Source: Xiphias gladius (Eukaryota; Chordata; Actinopteri; Istiophoriformes; Xiphiidae). From it: 64,000 nt of DNA. Positions 17,171 through 28,423 of the stretch are shown here, one piece after another. A program made the position numbers and the translations under genes. Location: positions 12,768,546 to 12,832,545 of the forward strand of contig NC_053400.1 in NCBI RefSeq assembly GCF_016859285.1, given 5' to 3'. The notes below the pieces were generated by a model, which was not told the origin of the DNA, searched no databases, and saw only the letters and a program-made list of their open reading frames with translations. Position 1 is the stretch's first letter. Each line of letters starts with the position of its first letter.

Positions 17171-19155
17171 AGTGAGGACGCTCATATCTAGAGACAAACA
17201 TCTTCTCAGATATGGTTTCTAAACATTCCTCAGACATGTTTTAATGCATAAAGAAATGTCTTACCTTGAATAATTTGGTTTTTCTCCAAAAAAAAAAAAA
17301 AAAAGAATTAGAATTAGATAAACATGTTTACTCCCTCACTGAAAATTGTGGAATCTAAAAAAATAGACACTTTTTTTTATTTTATTTAAAAACTTTAACT
17401 GCTAGACACGAGATGTCTGCTATACTGCACTGAGAGGTCCATTCTCAGTGTGTGCTCACTGGAGGCGCCAGGTTTCCACTTCACATGTGTGTATAAGCTG
17501 CTCATTGGACCTTGACTGGCTTCCAAATCATGCTTGTACCTACATGTGTTAACCTGATTTTTAAGGGGATCACAGAGAAATGTTCTCCCTTCAGCAGGTG
17601 ACCGTGAACAGACCTAAGGCATCAAACTCCTAACATACATCATTCTGCACAGTGAAGGTGAAACATTCAAGTGAAGTAACAACAAGAAAGAAAAAATAAA
17701 AAAAACATTTTTTGAGTGGAGGGGGACTTCCAAAAATCCCAACTGAGAAAAACTAAAATCAGACTGTACACTGGATTATAGCTCCCAAACTTCTAACTGA
17801 TTTAAATTTTGATTGTTTTGAGATGACTTTTGTTCCAATTGAAAGACCCGAAATAAATGTTTTTCGAGCTCTTATCAAGCACGGAGATACTTTCTTTTTC
17901 TGAATCTGCATACCTGAACCTGCCCTAAATATAGGATTGGATGTGCACACAATACCTTTCTATTGAAAATGCAAACTGTTTTAATGACATTCTTTCCTGT
18001 ACGTATCATTTTTGCTCTCTGTGAAATGGGAAAAGATGCTACTACTAGGGGCCTGGGTGTTGTGATTTAATCTCTCAATTAGAAAACACGAAGAGAGCTG
18101 ATACCCGCCAAGGCCGCCCGTTCTTCCAAGTTTTTTTTATTTTTATAACAAGACATTTTTTTATTGAAATGTTTAAAATTAAAAATAAATTATTATATGA
18201 ATCTAGATCTGAACTGGCATCACAATGCACATGGTGCCAGGACATACCAAAAATGCTGAAAATGCAAATCATAATCTGGTAATGTAAGAAATTCTTCATC
18301 CAGTTACAAATTTAGGACTTTCCACCAAACTTTATTGAAATCTGTTGACAGGCGCCACAGACAACAATCAGACAAATAAACACATGAGGGCTGAAAACAT
18401 AACTTTTTTTGGTGGGAAAAAAACAAAAACAATTGGTCACTCTCCAAAGTCTATTAATGTAACACGTAAGAATGGAAACTAAGAATCTACTCATTCGGTA
18501 ACAACAGGATGGCACGTAACAGACAAATCAAAACAGTAAACTTTCAACTTGGTATGAAATGAAGAAAAAAGCAAAACTATTTCTTAAGGCACTTCCTGTG
18601 AGACAGACTAGGACATGAGGGAGACGGACCTCTTACAGCTTGTAACAATAACAATGATTTTATGCATATAAATTAAGGTAATAATAAAAAAAAATTACAA
18701 AATAAATCAAAACTAACATTCAGAATCAAACAACACTTCTTTGGTCTGCAGTGTGCCAACTTTCACTGTAATTGCTGGGTATCAAGATGAAAATCTGTGA
18801 CGGTCCTACTGTAAGGCAATCCTGGTCATTAACAGATAGATCAAACCAAACCTGCTTTATGTTGTACTTCTATAAAAATATAATAAATTATGTGTGCAAG
18901 GTTTAAAGATGTCAATCTCATTTTCAAGACAAATATGAGTGGCGTTTCTTTTCAACACAGCTTGTTAAGAACAAAACAACACGGACATGGAAAAGGCATT
19001 CACAAGTTTGTCGGGCACTGGGTAAGCAGTCAGAAATAGGAAAACTCCTTGACCTATCCCTTAAACAAAGGCTTTGCTGAAAATACAACAGGATGTGTGC
19101 TAATCTGCAGATGCACTTCTGCATTCACAAATGAGAGTTTCCAAGACTACGAGTT
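17171..19155. other. Intergenic region including probable tmed3 3' UTR
   Basis: AT-rich sequence with no supported exon. On the minus strand, downstream of the tmed3 stop, AATAAA occurs as forward TTTATT at 18331-18336 and 18160-18165; the first would give a 3' UTR of about 0.8 kb. From about 17200 to 18100 I see nothing beyond A/T runs. Confidence 0.45.
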
Positions 19156-21000
19156 CTAAGTGGTGGCTGCTACAGAGCCTTTTTTCTCAGAGAAGAAGCT
19201 CTTAAGCAACATGACTTGACCAATACCGATGACAAACAGCAGGACGGTTTCTCCAATGGACCAGTAGGTCACCCGCTCGAGGAGGTACTCTGCTTTCGCG
19301 CGGCCGTGTGCCTCTCTGAGCCTGTACCATGTCTGCGAGTCAGCCACCACCTTCAGGATCTCATGAATGGAGACGCAAGATGACTCCAACTGAAAGCCGA
19401 AAGATCACCACAGATTAATCAAGAGCAGAGAAATGGCTTGGGGCAAAACACACAGTGGAACGTGGTGCACACAGATGGAAACACTGACTTAAATTCTCAC
19501 AACTGCTCCTGAACGGATCCATCTCAACTCCCTACGCTTTTCCTGAAAAGTCTCGGGGTGGCCTAAATTGCACATATACATTCTACTATCCTGTATATAG
19601 TATAGCACGGTATATAATATCCTTAACTAGAGAACTATGAATGAGGGCTGATGTGGTGAATCTGATGTTTTACTCTGTTTTAATAAGATTTACAAAAGTC
19701 AAAGCGTGAAACTGCAGTATTCATGAATATGGCTGACCTTTCTAACTCAACGTTATACAAAACTGGAATGGAGTGACCCTCCAGAAGGAGAGTGTTCACG
19801 TATCTGCCTGTTTCAGGTATTATGAGGTACGGAGGGCACATATAGAGACTTGGAAAAAAAGATTCAGCGTTTGTGAATAGAGTATTCCCAGTACATGGTG
19901 ACTCTGGCTCCAACTAGTGGACTGTCCCACTTCTAAAACTAACAATAATGTAACAGCAAGTTTTGCTGCACACGCTATCACCTCAACGGTTGATTAGTTG
20001 GCCTAACTTGTGTCTCTTTAATCTGGTTCATGTCTTGAATGTGAGAATATGTATTGTGGTTGTCTCTTTTGAATGGCGCTCAGCCAGGTGACAGCCACAG
20101 TCTGGCTCTTCGACGGTTTCCACTGCAGCAGACAAGAGTTTGAACCCCTCGTTCCTTAAGCGTAATTGTAAACCAGGTTCCTCAGACTTACCTGAGTCAG
20201 CGCTGTGCTTCTCGTCATGCTTGGCATGAGAGGTTCCTCCTCTCCATGGCGGAACTCCAGATACACCGTTTTATGGGTAAAAGAGGAGAATTCATTGCTA
20301 AAGCAGACCTTGTAGACTCCCTCCATAGCCGTGGTGTGAGAGAAGCTGTCGTACTGCTTCTTCTTCTCATTATACAAGATATTGTTCTGAGGATCGGTGA
20401 CAAAGCAGTCCACATCATAGTTGCCGCCTGCAATGACCTAAAAGAAGAGACTACACACATTAAAAACACATGTGGATGACAGGACATGCCAAGAGAGCTG
20501 TAACATATGCTGTTCTGTAGTAACATATGGACTGGGCAGTGTTGCACTGACTGTAACTGGCAGTGCAACAAACCAGTTTGGTAACACTGGGTAAGAAAAC
20601 ATTTACAAAAACGTATTTTAAAATTTTTTTAATTGAGGTATTAAAGTGCAGGTTAAAGGAACTAATGTCATTTGGATAATTAAATGGGGACCTCACTGAA
20701 AACAGATGCATTTTTAAAGTATGTAAAGAACTAAAACTATGCATGTTCTTCCTTTCCAAGACCAAGAAAAACAAACCACTCAAATAACAAATTAACGGTC
20801 GAAGACAAACCTGGGCTTAGATACAGTGAAGTGGCCGAGCTCTCAGAGTAACTTACTTGGAAGTCTACGTCCAACCTCACGTCTTTCTCTAGTTGCTCGT
20901 AGAAACACTGCTTGTCGTTGTCGGGGAGCTCAAACGTGAGCTCAGTCCCGAACACCACAAACACACGCAGCAGTAAACAGCTCAGCCCCAGGTACAGCAT
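19156..21000 (-). CDS. tmed3: Transmembrane p24 trafficking protein 3; complete, 3 exons
   Basis: A p24-family cargo receptor of the early secretory pathway, cycling between ER and Golgi in COPI/COPII vesicles. Exons: 21000-20857, 20437-20192, 19389-19156 (stop TAG); all join in phase 0 to 207 residues. Residues 1-18 form a hydrophobic signal peptide, followed by [15 protein letters not shown], the start of the GOLD domain; Cys32 and Cys93 (K-V-C-F-S-N-E-F) are the expected disulfide pair. Residues about 131-172 form the helical segment before a single membrane span at about 173-193, then a short cytosolic tail with the di-Phe COPII signal (S-F-F, residues 194-196) and E-K-K. The tail ends A-A-T-T, so there is no terminal KKxx. 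The p24 subfamily is gamma; TMED3 is chosen over TMED1/5/7 by overall resemblance and by synteny with mir-184 and rasgrf1. The ATG at 21000 is the first in frame; upstream codons are open but lack ATG. Confidence 0.94.
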
Positions 21001-21115
21001 GGTGAAAGCTGCAGGGGAAGCGCAGACAGCTGCAGAGACTCCTCTTCGCTGTAGCACTGATGCTAACACTTCTCTAGCCCTGACGTGGCACGAGCACAAA
21101 ACACTTCCGGTGCAG
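21001..21115 (-). promoter_or_regulatory. tmed3: tmed3 proximal promoter with UPRE-like and ETS-like motifs
   Basis: Within 115 bases of the ATG lie TGACGTGG (21081-21088), identical to the core of the ATF6/XBP1 UPRE, and CCGGAAGT on the minus strand (forward ACTTCCGG at 21103-21110), an ETS/GABP site. An ER-stress element would suit a secretory-pathway gene. The motifs are seen; their use is inferred. Confidence 0.45.
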
Positions 21116-21255
21116 GTTTGTTTATCTTTTGGTAAAATATTTAATCACCATCCCCATCACCATCGAACAAAAAAATACATAGGGGTTTTGTCAAACGTTG
21201 AAAATTCGTCATACAAGACCCAGTATAACCTCTTAATGTAAGACAGACCATTTTT

Positions 21256-21533
21256 AAACCAGCTAAAGCGACGAAGCGACACATTCCTACGATATATCTA
21301 CACCTGAGATCTAAACCAATGATGGTATGGTAGCGACAAGAGTCATGCGGTTCACTTTTCAAAATAAATGCACAATATTTTAGGCTTTGTCAGAAATAAA
21401 GTAAAACACAACACACAAATCGACTCAATTCAAAAGTCCATTTAATTTAACGTGGCAAGACCACATAGTCACAAAAGTCCTGCATTCATATGTTTAAGTT
21501 AAAATACAGAAGTATGAAAAAAACAAAATGTAC
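21256..21533 (+). repeat. Direct repeat, copy 1 (tmed3 upstream)
   Basis: About 278 bases that recur in the same orientation at 23070-23327. Over the first 196 aligned bases only six differ. Copy 1 has roughly 18 additional bases after AATTTAACGTGG. It continues into a common fish repeat (ACTTAAAGTATCAAAAGTAC, to about 21660). Confidence 0.93.
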
Positions 21534-21777
21534 TTAAAGTATCAAAAGTACTTACTATGCAGTCTGGCCCCTGTCAGTGTTTTATTATTATACTGCACAG
21601 TTGTTATTGATGCCCTGATATGTAAACAGCACTTTAATGTCTTGGCTGGTTCAAGTAAAGCTTATTTTAGCTGCCTTACACGACACTGATTAGTTTAATC
21701 AGTAAAATTGCATCATATCTTAAAAACTGATGTTTTGCATGTTGTATTGATTTGAAAAGTTTAATAAATATAGCAGC

Positions 21778-21779
21778 TG

Positions 21780-21839
<60 letters not shown>

Positions 21840-21845
21840 GGATAG
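21778..21845. repeat. (GATA)n microsatellite
   Basis: About 16 nearly pure GATA units; translated frames give meaningless Ser-Ile-Tyr-Leu repeats. Confidence 0.97.
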
Positions 21846-21939
21846 AGTACCAAAGGGAAATATCATGAATAAATTTAGAATGTAAATAAATGGAGTAGAA
21901 GCATAAGGTAGCATCAAATGGAAATACAAGAGTAAAGCA

Positions 21940-22016
21940 CAAGTAGTAGTAATAATAATAATAATCATAATCATAATAATCATAATCATAAGAAGAAGAA
22001 GAAGAAGAAGAAGAAT
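21940..22016. repeat. Compound trinucleotide microsatellite (TAA/TCA/AGA)
   Basis: Runs of AGT, AAT, CAT-interrupted AAT and then AAG units in succession. Confidence 0.9.
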
Positions 22017-22627
22017 TACCATCATTATCGAACAAACAAATACAAAGGGTTTTATTTTGGATACACGACCGGAGGCACAATTTATTTGTTCTAATTCTGC
22101 TGATTTGGCATGTAGGGCATCATGCCAGCAGAAAAAGCACTGAACTGCTTTACGTTAAATTAACACAACAGATGAGTCAGCGAGCTGCATTGTGGTGATG
22201 GGTGTGTTGTGTAGGTCATGTGTAAACTAGTCAGATAGACTGCTCCGCTCTCCTCGGACCTGTACTAGATGATCAAACATGTGTGAGAGAGTGTAACATT
22301 AACTCAGGACCAGTGACTGTATATACGCCGCACGACTTTTAAACTTTCATTGCAAACAGAAACGAAAACATCGGCAGGGCAGTTACTGGTCGCCATGACA
22401 ACAAAGGGTCCACATTAAATAGGAGTCTTATTCTGAAAATCCCACTTGGTGCACACAACGCCCCCACTTCCTCCCAGGCAACTGCCGTCACAAAACACAA
22501 CAAAACTGCACTGTTTTGGTACAGATGTTGACAGTGTGAACGGACCGGTTATAAACTAAAAGCTTGTAATAATAATTCTGGTCAGGCTCCTGCTAACTGA
22601 ATTGGCTAATAAATAACAGCCTGAAAC
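22017..22627. other. Upstream region and 5' UTR of the retinol dehydrogenase gene
   Basis: Non-repetitive sequence between the trinucleotide array and the ATG at 22628. It has a TGAGTCAGC (AP-1/MAF-type) motif near 22172 and no TATA box close to the start codon. No exon other than the one beginning at 22628 is supported. Confidence 0.35.
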
Positions 22628-25600
22628 ATGCAAAACTACCTAGACGCGATCCGGGACTTTGTCGAGAGCCATGCGACCGGTCTCACGTTTGCCTTTGTTG
22701 CAGGTAAATCGACTCTTTAATAATAAAAACATTGTGAATATTGTGTAAGGTGGTTTGTACGTTTCCACATTTTCCGAGATGTCAATGCAAGAGAAGTTCA
22801 TTTTCACTACCGAGACTACATCCAGACAGAAGCTGCGTGTCAGATAAGTAAGAAATTTGTGGCATCATGTCAGATGCATCCATTGTGGATGCTGCGTATG
22901 TTTGTGAATATGTAGAAGTGGAACAGCTGCTTGGATCTTCATAGTTATCACACTAAAGCATGAAGAAATCAGTAGGGGGAAAGGGCAAATGAAAAAAAAG
23001 ATAACCGCAACAAAGCATATTACAATACATTTGCTATTACTGTTAACAGTTTGTTAACAGTGTTACCATAAACTAGTTAAAGCCACGAAGCGACACATTC
23101 CTACGATATATCTACACCTGAGATCTAAACCAATGATGGTATGGTAGCGACAAGAGTCATGCGGTTTACTTTTCAAAATAAATGCACAATATTTTAGGCT
23201 TTGTCAGAAATAAAGTAAAACACAACACATAAATCGACTCAATTCAAAAGTCAATTTAATTTAACGTGGAAAGTCCTGAGTTCATATGTTTAAGTAAAAG
23301 TGCAGAAGTATAAGCAACAAAATGTACGTATCATTTGTTGTCTTTCAGGTGCAGGCCTGCTGGCCTTGCGTAGATGGATGGCTGGGGGAGTGTGCCGGAG
23401 CAAGGTCAGGTTGGATGGGAAAACAGTCCTGATCACTGGAGCCAACACTGGCATTGGGAAGGAGACAGCCCTGGATATGGCCCAGCGAGGTGAGACCCTC
23501 ATAATTCAAATTAAAGTAAATACGGTGCTACTCTATAGTTTCTAAAAGTGCTGTTTGTTGTTGTTGTTTTTTTTGCAGCACTTTGTTTTTAACTATAGAG
23601 TAGCACCGTATTTACCTTAATTGACTACAATCATGAGTACTGCTTCAGCACTACTTCCACTATTAGTGTTAAAATCCTCAATACATTAACACTGTTTTTA
23701 TCTCTGTCAAGGGGCCAGAGTGATCCTAGCCTGCAGGGACATGACCAAAGCCCGCATTGCAGCTGATGAGATCCGGCAGAAGAGCGGGAACGGCAACGTG
23801 GCGGTGAAGAAACTGGACCTTGCCTCGCTACAGTCTGTCAGAGACCTAGCCAAAGACATCCAGGAGAACGAGGAACGCCTGGACATCCTCATCAACAATG
23901 CGGGTATTTTGCATCTGTCGCTGCAGGAACAACATCAGAAGGACTGATAAACAACATACAGAGATACAGGTGCAAACAGAATTTCTGTGAGAGGGCAGTG
24001 TAGGTGAGTAGAATCAAAGTTCAGTTGAATAACCAGGCCTCTCGCATGCCCCATATGGTGAAGATCAGATAATCTTAGTAGAAAAAATGTGTTTTGGACT
24101 GTCAGCCAATTTATCTGGCCGACATTGAACTGGCTGTTTTTATTAGCTTTATCTTGTCCCAACATGAATGGGTCAAAAATCAACTTCAGTGTTGAACTGA
24201 TGGTGGAGCTAGAGGTTATTTATTAGGTTGTTTTTTTCTATTCCACGTAAGTGTTTTTGTTTTCTTTAAGGTATCATGATGTGTCCTAAATGGAAGACGG
24301 AGGACGGCTTTGAAATGCAGTTTGGTGTCAACCACCTGGGACACTTTCTCCTCACCCACTGTCTCCTGGACCTGCTGAAGAAGTCAGCTCCAAGTCGCAT
24401 TGTCATCGTCTCCAGCCTGGCACACGAGAAAGGTAAAGGCAACGTTCTTCCATTTTAGTGTGTCACAGCAACTTCAGTCAACACATGTGCCATCCAGAAG
24501 TCAACCAGTGGCTTTTTAGTCACCTTTGAAGCCTCAGATATCATCATAGTTACAATTGTATGTGCAGTGTTTTGCTCACTACTTCCTTTTTGGTTGATTT
24601 TTATGACAGATAAAACTTACACGATTGTTTCTGGTTTTCAACATTGTTTCTTGCAGGTCAGTTAAACTTTGATGACATCAACCTGGATAAAGACTACAAA
24701 CGTGAGAAGAGCTACAGCCAAAGCAAGCTGGCCAACGTGCTCTTCTGCAGAGAACTGGCTGCAAGACTGCAAGGTAGTGTATAATACACGCTACGTCCCA
24801 TCAATACAGCGTTGTTAAAAAAAGATATATAATGCGTGTTATTATTAACCAGATATACTGCAAGGGTAAAGGAGGAAAACCAGCCCACATTGTCCCACTT
24901 TAAAGTGTCATGTATTGTAACTAATACTTGAGCTGATGGATCCCTCTCATTAGGCACTGGTGTGACAGTGTACAGCCTTCACCCTGGAGTCATCCGCACA
25001 GAATTAGGCCGCCATCTAGTCCCTACTTTATCCCTTTGGAAGAGGATCGTGGCCATGCCATTTATGATGCTGATCAAAAGTCCCTGGGAAGGAGCCCAGA
25101 CCACCATCTACTGCGCTGTGGAAGAGAGCCTGGCAAACGCCAGCGGCCTCTACTACAGGCAAGTACATCTGCAATAAAACTCACTTGACTGCGAAGATAA
25201 TTTTCATTTAATGGGATTTCCACAGTGAAAATAGATCTACATTGGGATGACAGCTACTCCTTTCCCTCTACTTGCAGTAGAGTAATGGGAAAGGCTAGGT
25301 TCCTCAAAATGGATAAATTAAACCTCAGTATACTTTTGTATTAGTGCACTTTCTCTCACCATACCAGTATGTTAATCAAATAATAATAATTAAGCCTGAG
25401 ATAAAGCACAATCTATTGATGGCCATCGTACCTGCTCTTTTGTTTCAATTGTACAATGAAACAATATTTTACCACTAAGAAATGGTTTATTATACAAGCT
25501 TCTGCTGATCTATTAGCAATTGCACTACATCCGATTAGATCATGAACATGCTGTATCGGACGTTTGGTGATCTTGTCCTCCTCTTTTATTTCTTCCACCG

Positions 25601-25702
25601 TACAGTGACTGTGCCCCCAAAATGCCGGCCCCGCAGGCCCAGGATGATGCCGCAGCCAAGAAGCTGTGGGACCTAAGTGCCTCCATGGTGGGTCTGGCTT
25701 AA
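22628..25702 (+). CDS. Retinol dehydrogenase 11/12/13-like short-chain dehydrogenase; complete, 7 exons
   Basis: A membrane-anchored NADP(H)-dependent short-chain dehydrogenase expected to interconvert retinal and retinol or reduce related aldehydes. Exons: 22628-22703, 23349-23489, 23712-23903, 24271-24432, 24657-24773, 24954-25158, 25606-25702 (stop TAA). They join in phase to 329 residues, the usual size. An N-terminal hydrophobic stretch (about 18-32) precedes the Rossmann fold. Motifs: T-G-A-N-T-G-I-G (55-62, cofactor), N-N-A-G (134-137), catalytic Ser near 184, Y-S-Q-S-K (210-214, catalytic Tyr and Lys) and H-P-G-V-I-R-T-E-L. The G-G-V-C-R, M-M-C-P and Y-Y-S-D-C segments resemble RDH12 more than RDH13, but the exact paralogue is not certain. 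Intron 6 begins with GC (ACAG|GCAAGT); the others are GT-AG. Exon 2 sits 21 bases after a recent direct repeat, and intron 2 contains a long foldback. The gene is divergent from tmed3, about 1.6 kb between start codons. Confidence 0.92.
23070..23327 (+). repeat. Direct repeat, copy 2 (retinol dehydrogenase intron 1)
   Basis: Second copy of the unit at 21256-21533, same orientation. It lacks about 18 bases of copy 1 after AATTTAACGTGG and ends 21 bases before exon 2, so it abuts the branch point and polypyrimidine region of that intron. Confidence 0.93.
23516..23615. repeat. Long foldback in retinol dehydrogenase intron 2
   Basis: Perfect 25-bp arms, 23516-23540 and 23591-23615 (arm core TACGGTGCTACTCTATAG), enclose a second pair, AAAGTGCTG (23545-23553) and CAGCACTTT (23576-23584). 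Pairing continues outwards with mismatches to about 23507 and 23624. Most likely a small foldback transposon. Confidence 0.88.
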
Positions 25703-28332
25703 ACACATCAGCCTGCACTGCTTTTACCAGCCATTCTTCCTGCCCTGCTGGAGTCAGTGGGTCTGTTTACATGGACGAATAAAGCACGGAAATCCATTTT
25801 ATTATCTGCTATGCATAAGGTCATTGCATTAATCAAGATTTTTTTTTTACCTGTTCAAGTCTTTTACACCTGAAAGATTTGATGATGAGTACAAAATTTT
25901 GCACTATTGAATCTCAGACTCCTGTCAGTTGATTAAATAGTAACAGTAGATGTGCTGCTTTCTCTTTATATTACAGTATGTACACTCCGCACACTTTATA
26001 TTTCGGGCTTTATTGTGTATCTGTGGTGTGCTCCTATATCCTTAGCAAAACAAAGTTATACTTGCTTTTTTAATCTACCATCACAGCTTATTGTTTGCAT
26101 TTTAATGAAATATTTCTGTTATACATTTAACTTCATACATGTGTTGATTTGCACTGCTGAAATGCTTGTGGGCCCAACAGGCTCTGATTTTCGTCATCAT
26201 ATGATTGATGTTGCAAATTCGAAGAGACTTTTAAGGCTTCAAGCTGCTGCGTTTATTCGTGGCATCTAACAACAATTACCAACATACAGTAAGATGATTG
26301 TACAGTTTCTGTATCAACCTCAGTGCAGAAAAGCAGTCATAAAAAACACGTAAAGCACTCCTACAATTTCCTCAAAACGACAAGGAAAGGAGGATGAAAG
26401 CCTTTTCGTGTCCAGGTTGAAGAGGTGGACATTGCTGAAGTAGTCCTGAATTGTTGCGTAAAGGCTGGGAAGTGACCTTAGGTGCTGGCAGCCGTGAGAA
26501 GATTGTTGTACTTCAGAGGAGAGAGGATCCTCCACCAGGTGTAGAGAGGGAGTGGAGGCCTTGGGGGCAGAGAGCAGTTAGGAAGCACCCGGTAGATCCA
26601 GTAGACTAGTCATGTTTCTGAGTGCCCTCCTATGTGTGTGTGGGTGTGGGTGTGTGTCTTTTTTTGTTTTTGTTTTTTATACACAGCCGATGCTGTTTGT
26701 TGTATCATGACAAGGTAGTTCTTGTGTTTTGAGGTGAGAATTAAATTATGTGCCTGCTTTAACAAAATGTGCAACAGGGAGGCTGCAGCAGTGTTATGCT
26801 TTTGGCAATAAATGTCTGATTAAAAGTGATTTTCTTCTGTCAGTTATTTTTATTATTATTAATCAAATGAGGAAAAATATCATCAACAATTAGGTTGTTG
26901 TTTAGACTCACTCCACCTCTTGCCCAAACAAGTAGAGGATCCAGGCTTTTGTGACCAGGTTATCAGCACATTTTAAGATTATGATGTGTTGAAGAGGTTG
27001 AATGCGGACCCGTCTTGTATTTGAGGGCAGGTTATGCATCTTAATATATGGGGAAAATAGAGGGTTGCAGTCTGCCAGAGCTCCTTATTGGAAGCTTTGT
27101 GATTTAAAAGACTTTTCCCAGATCTCTTTTAAATGAAGCCAGATAAAAAAATGTAGAAGGGAATTACTTGAAATAGCTCAGGCATTTGAATGAACAAAGT
27201 GTCCCTCAGCTTTTATACATTAAAAGTGATGTCAGGAAGTTTTTCCCCATGAATCAACAGCTTTGCTCGGACATCACTTTATACAGTATCTTTCATATCA
27301 GGATTTTCATATCACTTCACATGAATTTGCATATCTCTGTTTACAGCCTTCAGGCGTCATTATCCCTAAGTTCGATGTTGATCTATCTTTTTGTATCAAC
27401 ATACGTATTCGTATATAGCATGTTAAGCATGAGGTATATATTCCTCTCTTCGAAACTATCCACTCACTTAGCTGTAATCAAAGTCTAAAAAAAGGCAAAA
27501 GCTGCGTGTTTGAAGGTGTGAAAAACATATCAGGGTGTTGCAATGCATTATATCAAAAGTACTCACCTCATTTTTGTATTCCAGTTCACCAGTTGCATCA
27601 TCCTCAATATAAGGTTAATGGATTATGTCAGTCATGCTGTATCATGTCAGGGTGTCCAAGTTCACTTTGACCCTGCTGGTTTCTAAGCTGTCAAACCAGA
27701 TTGTGCCCTTTTTAGTGAAATGCTTCATCTTGCCTCAAGTCACATATGAAAAAGAAGGCTTTAATGTTGCCCTCTGTCATATGTCTGGGAAATAGAATTT
27801 TAAACCAGGTGCGCTTTAAGCTGCCTGTAGGAAATTTATGTTTCAATGAATATTCAACCGTTTCGCATTTTGCACAACAGAAATACAAAAATAAACATTT
27901 CCATTTTTCAGTCTTTGGATTTAAAGTACAACTTAATGAATCCAGCACTAAATCATCTAAAAAAAAAATGTTTAAGATCATTTCATAATAGACAAATCAT
28001 GAGCTAGATGACAATGCAAACTTAATTTTACAGCGGATAGTTATGAATTTGCATGAACCTCTTACTTAAGTTTCTGTTGGCTACTAAAGAAGTTCACATT
28101 TTAAAACTTATGACAAAAAGCTATTTTTTTCTTAACAACGCTTACATCTTGAAAAAGCAATGAATTACAGTTCTAGTCACCCTTCTAAAGATCAACGTAT
28201 CCCTTAAAAGAAAACAACTTTAAATACAAAAACCAATAACAGCCTTCAACGTGGTCACCAATCATAACCTGAATGACTGAATTACCCCAAAGACTGTTTG
28301 ACTCAGATGTTGTCTCTCCAGTATCTGTAGGT
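25703..28332. other. 3' flank of the retinol dehydrogenase gene and intergenic sequence
   Basis: An AATAAA hexamer at 25778-25783, 76 bases after the stop codon, is the likely poly(A) signal of the retinol dehydrogenase; another lies at 26807-26812. The remainder is AT-rich with no exon I can support. Sequence close to 28332 may belong to the mir-184 primary transcript. Confidence 0.5.
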
Positions 28333-28423
28333 AATGTCATGCACATGCCCTTATCAGTTCTCCGTCCAACGGATACAGAATCTATAGCTGGGCTGGAAAA
28401 GTGATAAGGAGATGTGAGCGACC
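28333..28423 (-). ncRNA. mir184: microRNA 184 precursor
   Basis: The minus strand at 28368-28347 reads TGGACGGAGAACTGATAAGG followed by GC: the conserved miR-184-3p, with the last base differing from the human U. The opposite arm at 28409-28387 reads CCTTATCACTTTTCCAGCCC followed by AGC, the known 5p arm. The arms pair across a loop of about 18 nt (28369-28386), and pairing extends to flanking ATGTGCATGAC versus GTCGCTCACAT, giving a standard hairpin of roughly 90 nt. Its place between tmed3 and rasgrf1, on the strand opposite to rasgrf1, matches human MIR184. miR-184 is a deeply conserved animal miRNA best known from cornea, lens and nervous system. It is too short to appear as an ORF and overlaps no protein gene here. 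Confidence 0.97.

Noticed and set aside
21676-22080. Overlapping minus-strand ORFs of 101-134 residues rich in Ser-Ile-Tyr-Leu and Tyr-Asp-Tyr
   Set aside because: They are translations of the GATA and trinucleotide microsatellites.
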